This document shows positions 63,370-64,000 of a stretch of DNA of 64,000 bases, piece after piece (positions within the stretch are counted from its first letter, which is position 1; each line of letters starts with the position of its first letter). Location of the stretch: positions 66,952,763 to 67,016,762 of the forward strand of contig JARDYH010000007.1 of NCBI GenBank assembly GCA_029215795.1, in the 5' to 3' direction. This stretch comes from Anniella stebbinsi. Lineage: Eukaryota; Chordata; Lepidosauria; Squamata; Anniellidae. A model generated the notes under the pieces. The model saw only the letters and a list, made by a program, of their open reading frames with translations, was not told the DNA's origin and searched no databases. The position numbers and the translations under genes were made by a program.

Positions 63370-63961
63370 TCCTAGAGCTAGGCCATATCGCGGGGATATT
63401 CAGTCTGAACAGTTGACTGAAAAATCACTCCACTCTCATTGTAAAGAGTAAACTAGGCCTTGCTTCGTCTACCAGCAAGTGAGGCAAGGGTCTGCTTTCA
63501 GGATCTTAGATTGGAGATGTCCAGAAGTTCATCCTGAGCCAACTTTAATCTTCCCTTGCAAAGGAGCTGGAGCCTTGCAAGGAGCTTGGATTCCATCTGA
63601 CAAAGCAGAAGAAGGCTTATTTAGATTTATGTGCTGAGGAGCTGCTCTGCCTTGCAATGAGCTTTGCTATCATCTAGCAAGGGCAGTCTACCTTAATTGC
63701 TAATGACTTCCCATCAAGGAAGGTGAAATTTTCCAGAAAAACAAGAAGGTCTTGTGACATTTTAGATCGGGGGCGGGGCGGGAGGAGGAAGCAGGAGTAA
63801 TTCTCAGCAAAGGTTTGAAGTCCCGCCCTTAGATATAAAGCTATCAATGAAAGATAAGGCTATCAATGGCTAGTAGTCATGTTGCCTCTATATTTCCCTG
63901 AATATCCTGCCTCGTAGGCCTCTGATTGGCTCCTGTGGAAGCAGAGTGCTGGACTCAATAG
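63370..63961. other. Intergenic sequence
   Basis: No gene supported. Two SINE/CR1-like scraps (CTATCAATGGCTAGTAGTCA at about 63,858) may be present. Confidence 0.4.
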
Positions 63962-64000
63962 TAGGGTGACCAGATAAAATCCAGGTCAGGGCTCATGTAA
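63962..64000. mobile_element. hAT-like MITE cut by the window edge
   Basis: TAGGGTGACCAGATAAAATC and GTCAGGGCTCATGTAA are the left terminus of the AAATCCAG subfamily; the rest lies outside. Confidence 0.85.

Overview
The window looks like nuclear DNA of a squamate reptile, probably a lizard. The evidence is a vertebrate gene with many short exons and GT/AG introns, abundant CR1 and L2 type LINE 3' ends, a tRNA-like SINE of squamate type, and very many palindromic MITEs. There are no bacterial operons, ribosome binding sites or CRISPR arrays.

Region 1 (1-20,990) holds symplekin (SYMPK) on the minus strand. I could place 25 coding exons with consistent phase across every junction (about 1,162 codons). 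The start codon is at 19,717 and a non-coding first exon ends at a GTAAGT donor at 20,482. The 3' end runs off the left edge of the window, so about the last tenth of the protein is missing. The promoter side (20,480-20,980) is GC-rich and carries two identical X-box-like palindromes, an NRF1-type palindrome, a YY1-type core and three ACTAC-type motifs. Its introns hold LINE fragments, small MITEs and possible LTR pieces.

Region 2 (about 24,330-26,391, plus strand) holds a compact three-exon homeobox gene that reads cleanly as a 203-residue protein. It has an N-terminal EH1-like repressor motif and a divergent homeodomain that keeps the invariant residues. I cannot assign it to a named family. 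It resembles MSX, NOT and other NK-like ANTP homeodomains. It is the second gene of the window and the most interesting coding feature.

Region 3 (26,400-64,000) has no gene I can support. It is a deep nest of mobile elements. Most numerous is a roughly 320-bp hAT-like MITE (about 15 copies, several with 8-bp target duplications, none inside SYMPK). Other elements are larger non-autonomous hAT elements with related termini (about 430 bp, about 1.1 kb, 1,592 bp), candidate PIF/Harbinger elements with 3-bp duplications (one with a foreign GC-rich interior), a foldback family, CR1, L2 and MIR-like fragments, a tRNA-like SINE and many microsatellites. Two islands stand out: a repeat-poor block at about 38,900-40,700 and a CpG-rich island at about 58,700-59,350 that could be the promoter of a gene outside the window.

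The two genes do not obviously work together: SYMPK is a housekeeping mRNA 3'-end processing scaffold, and the homeobox gene encodes a probable transcriptional repressor.
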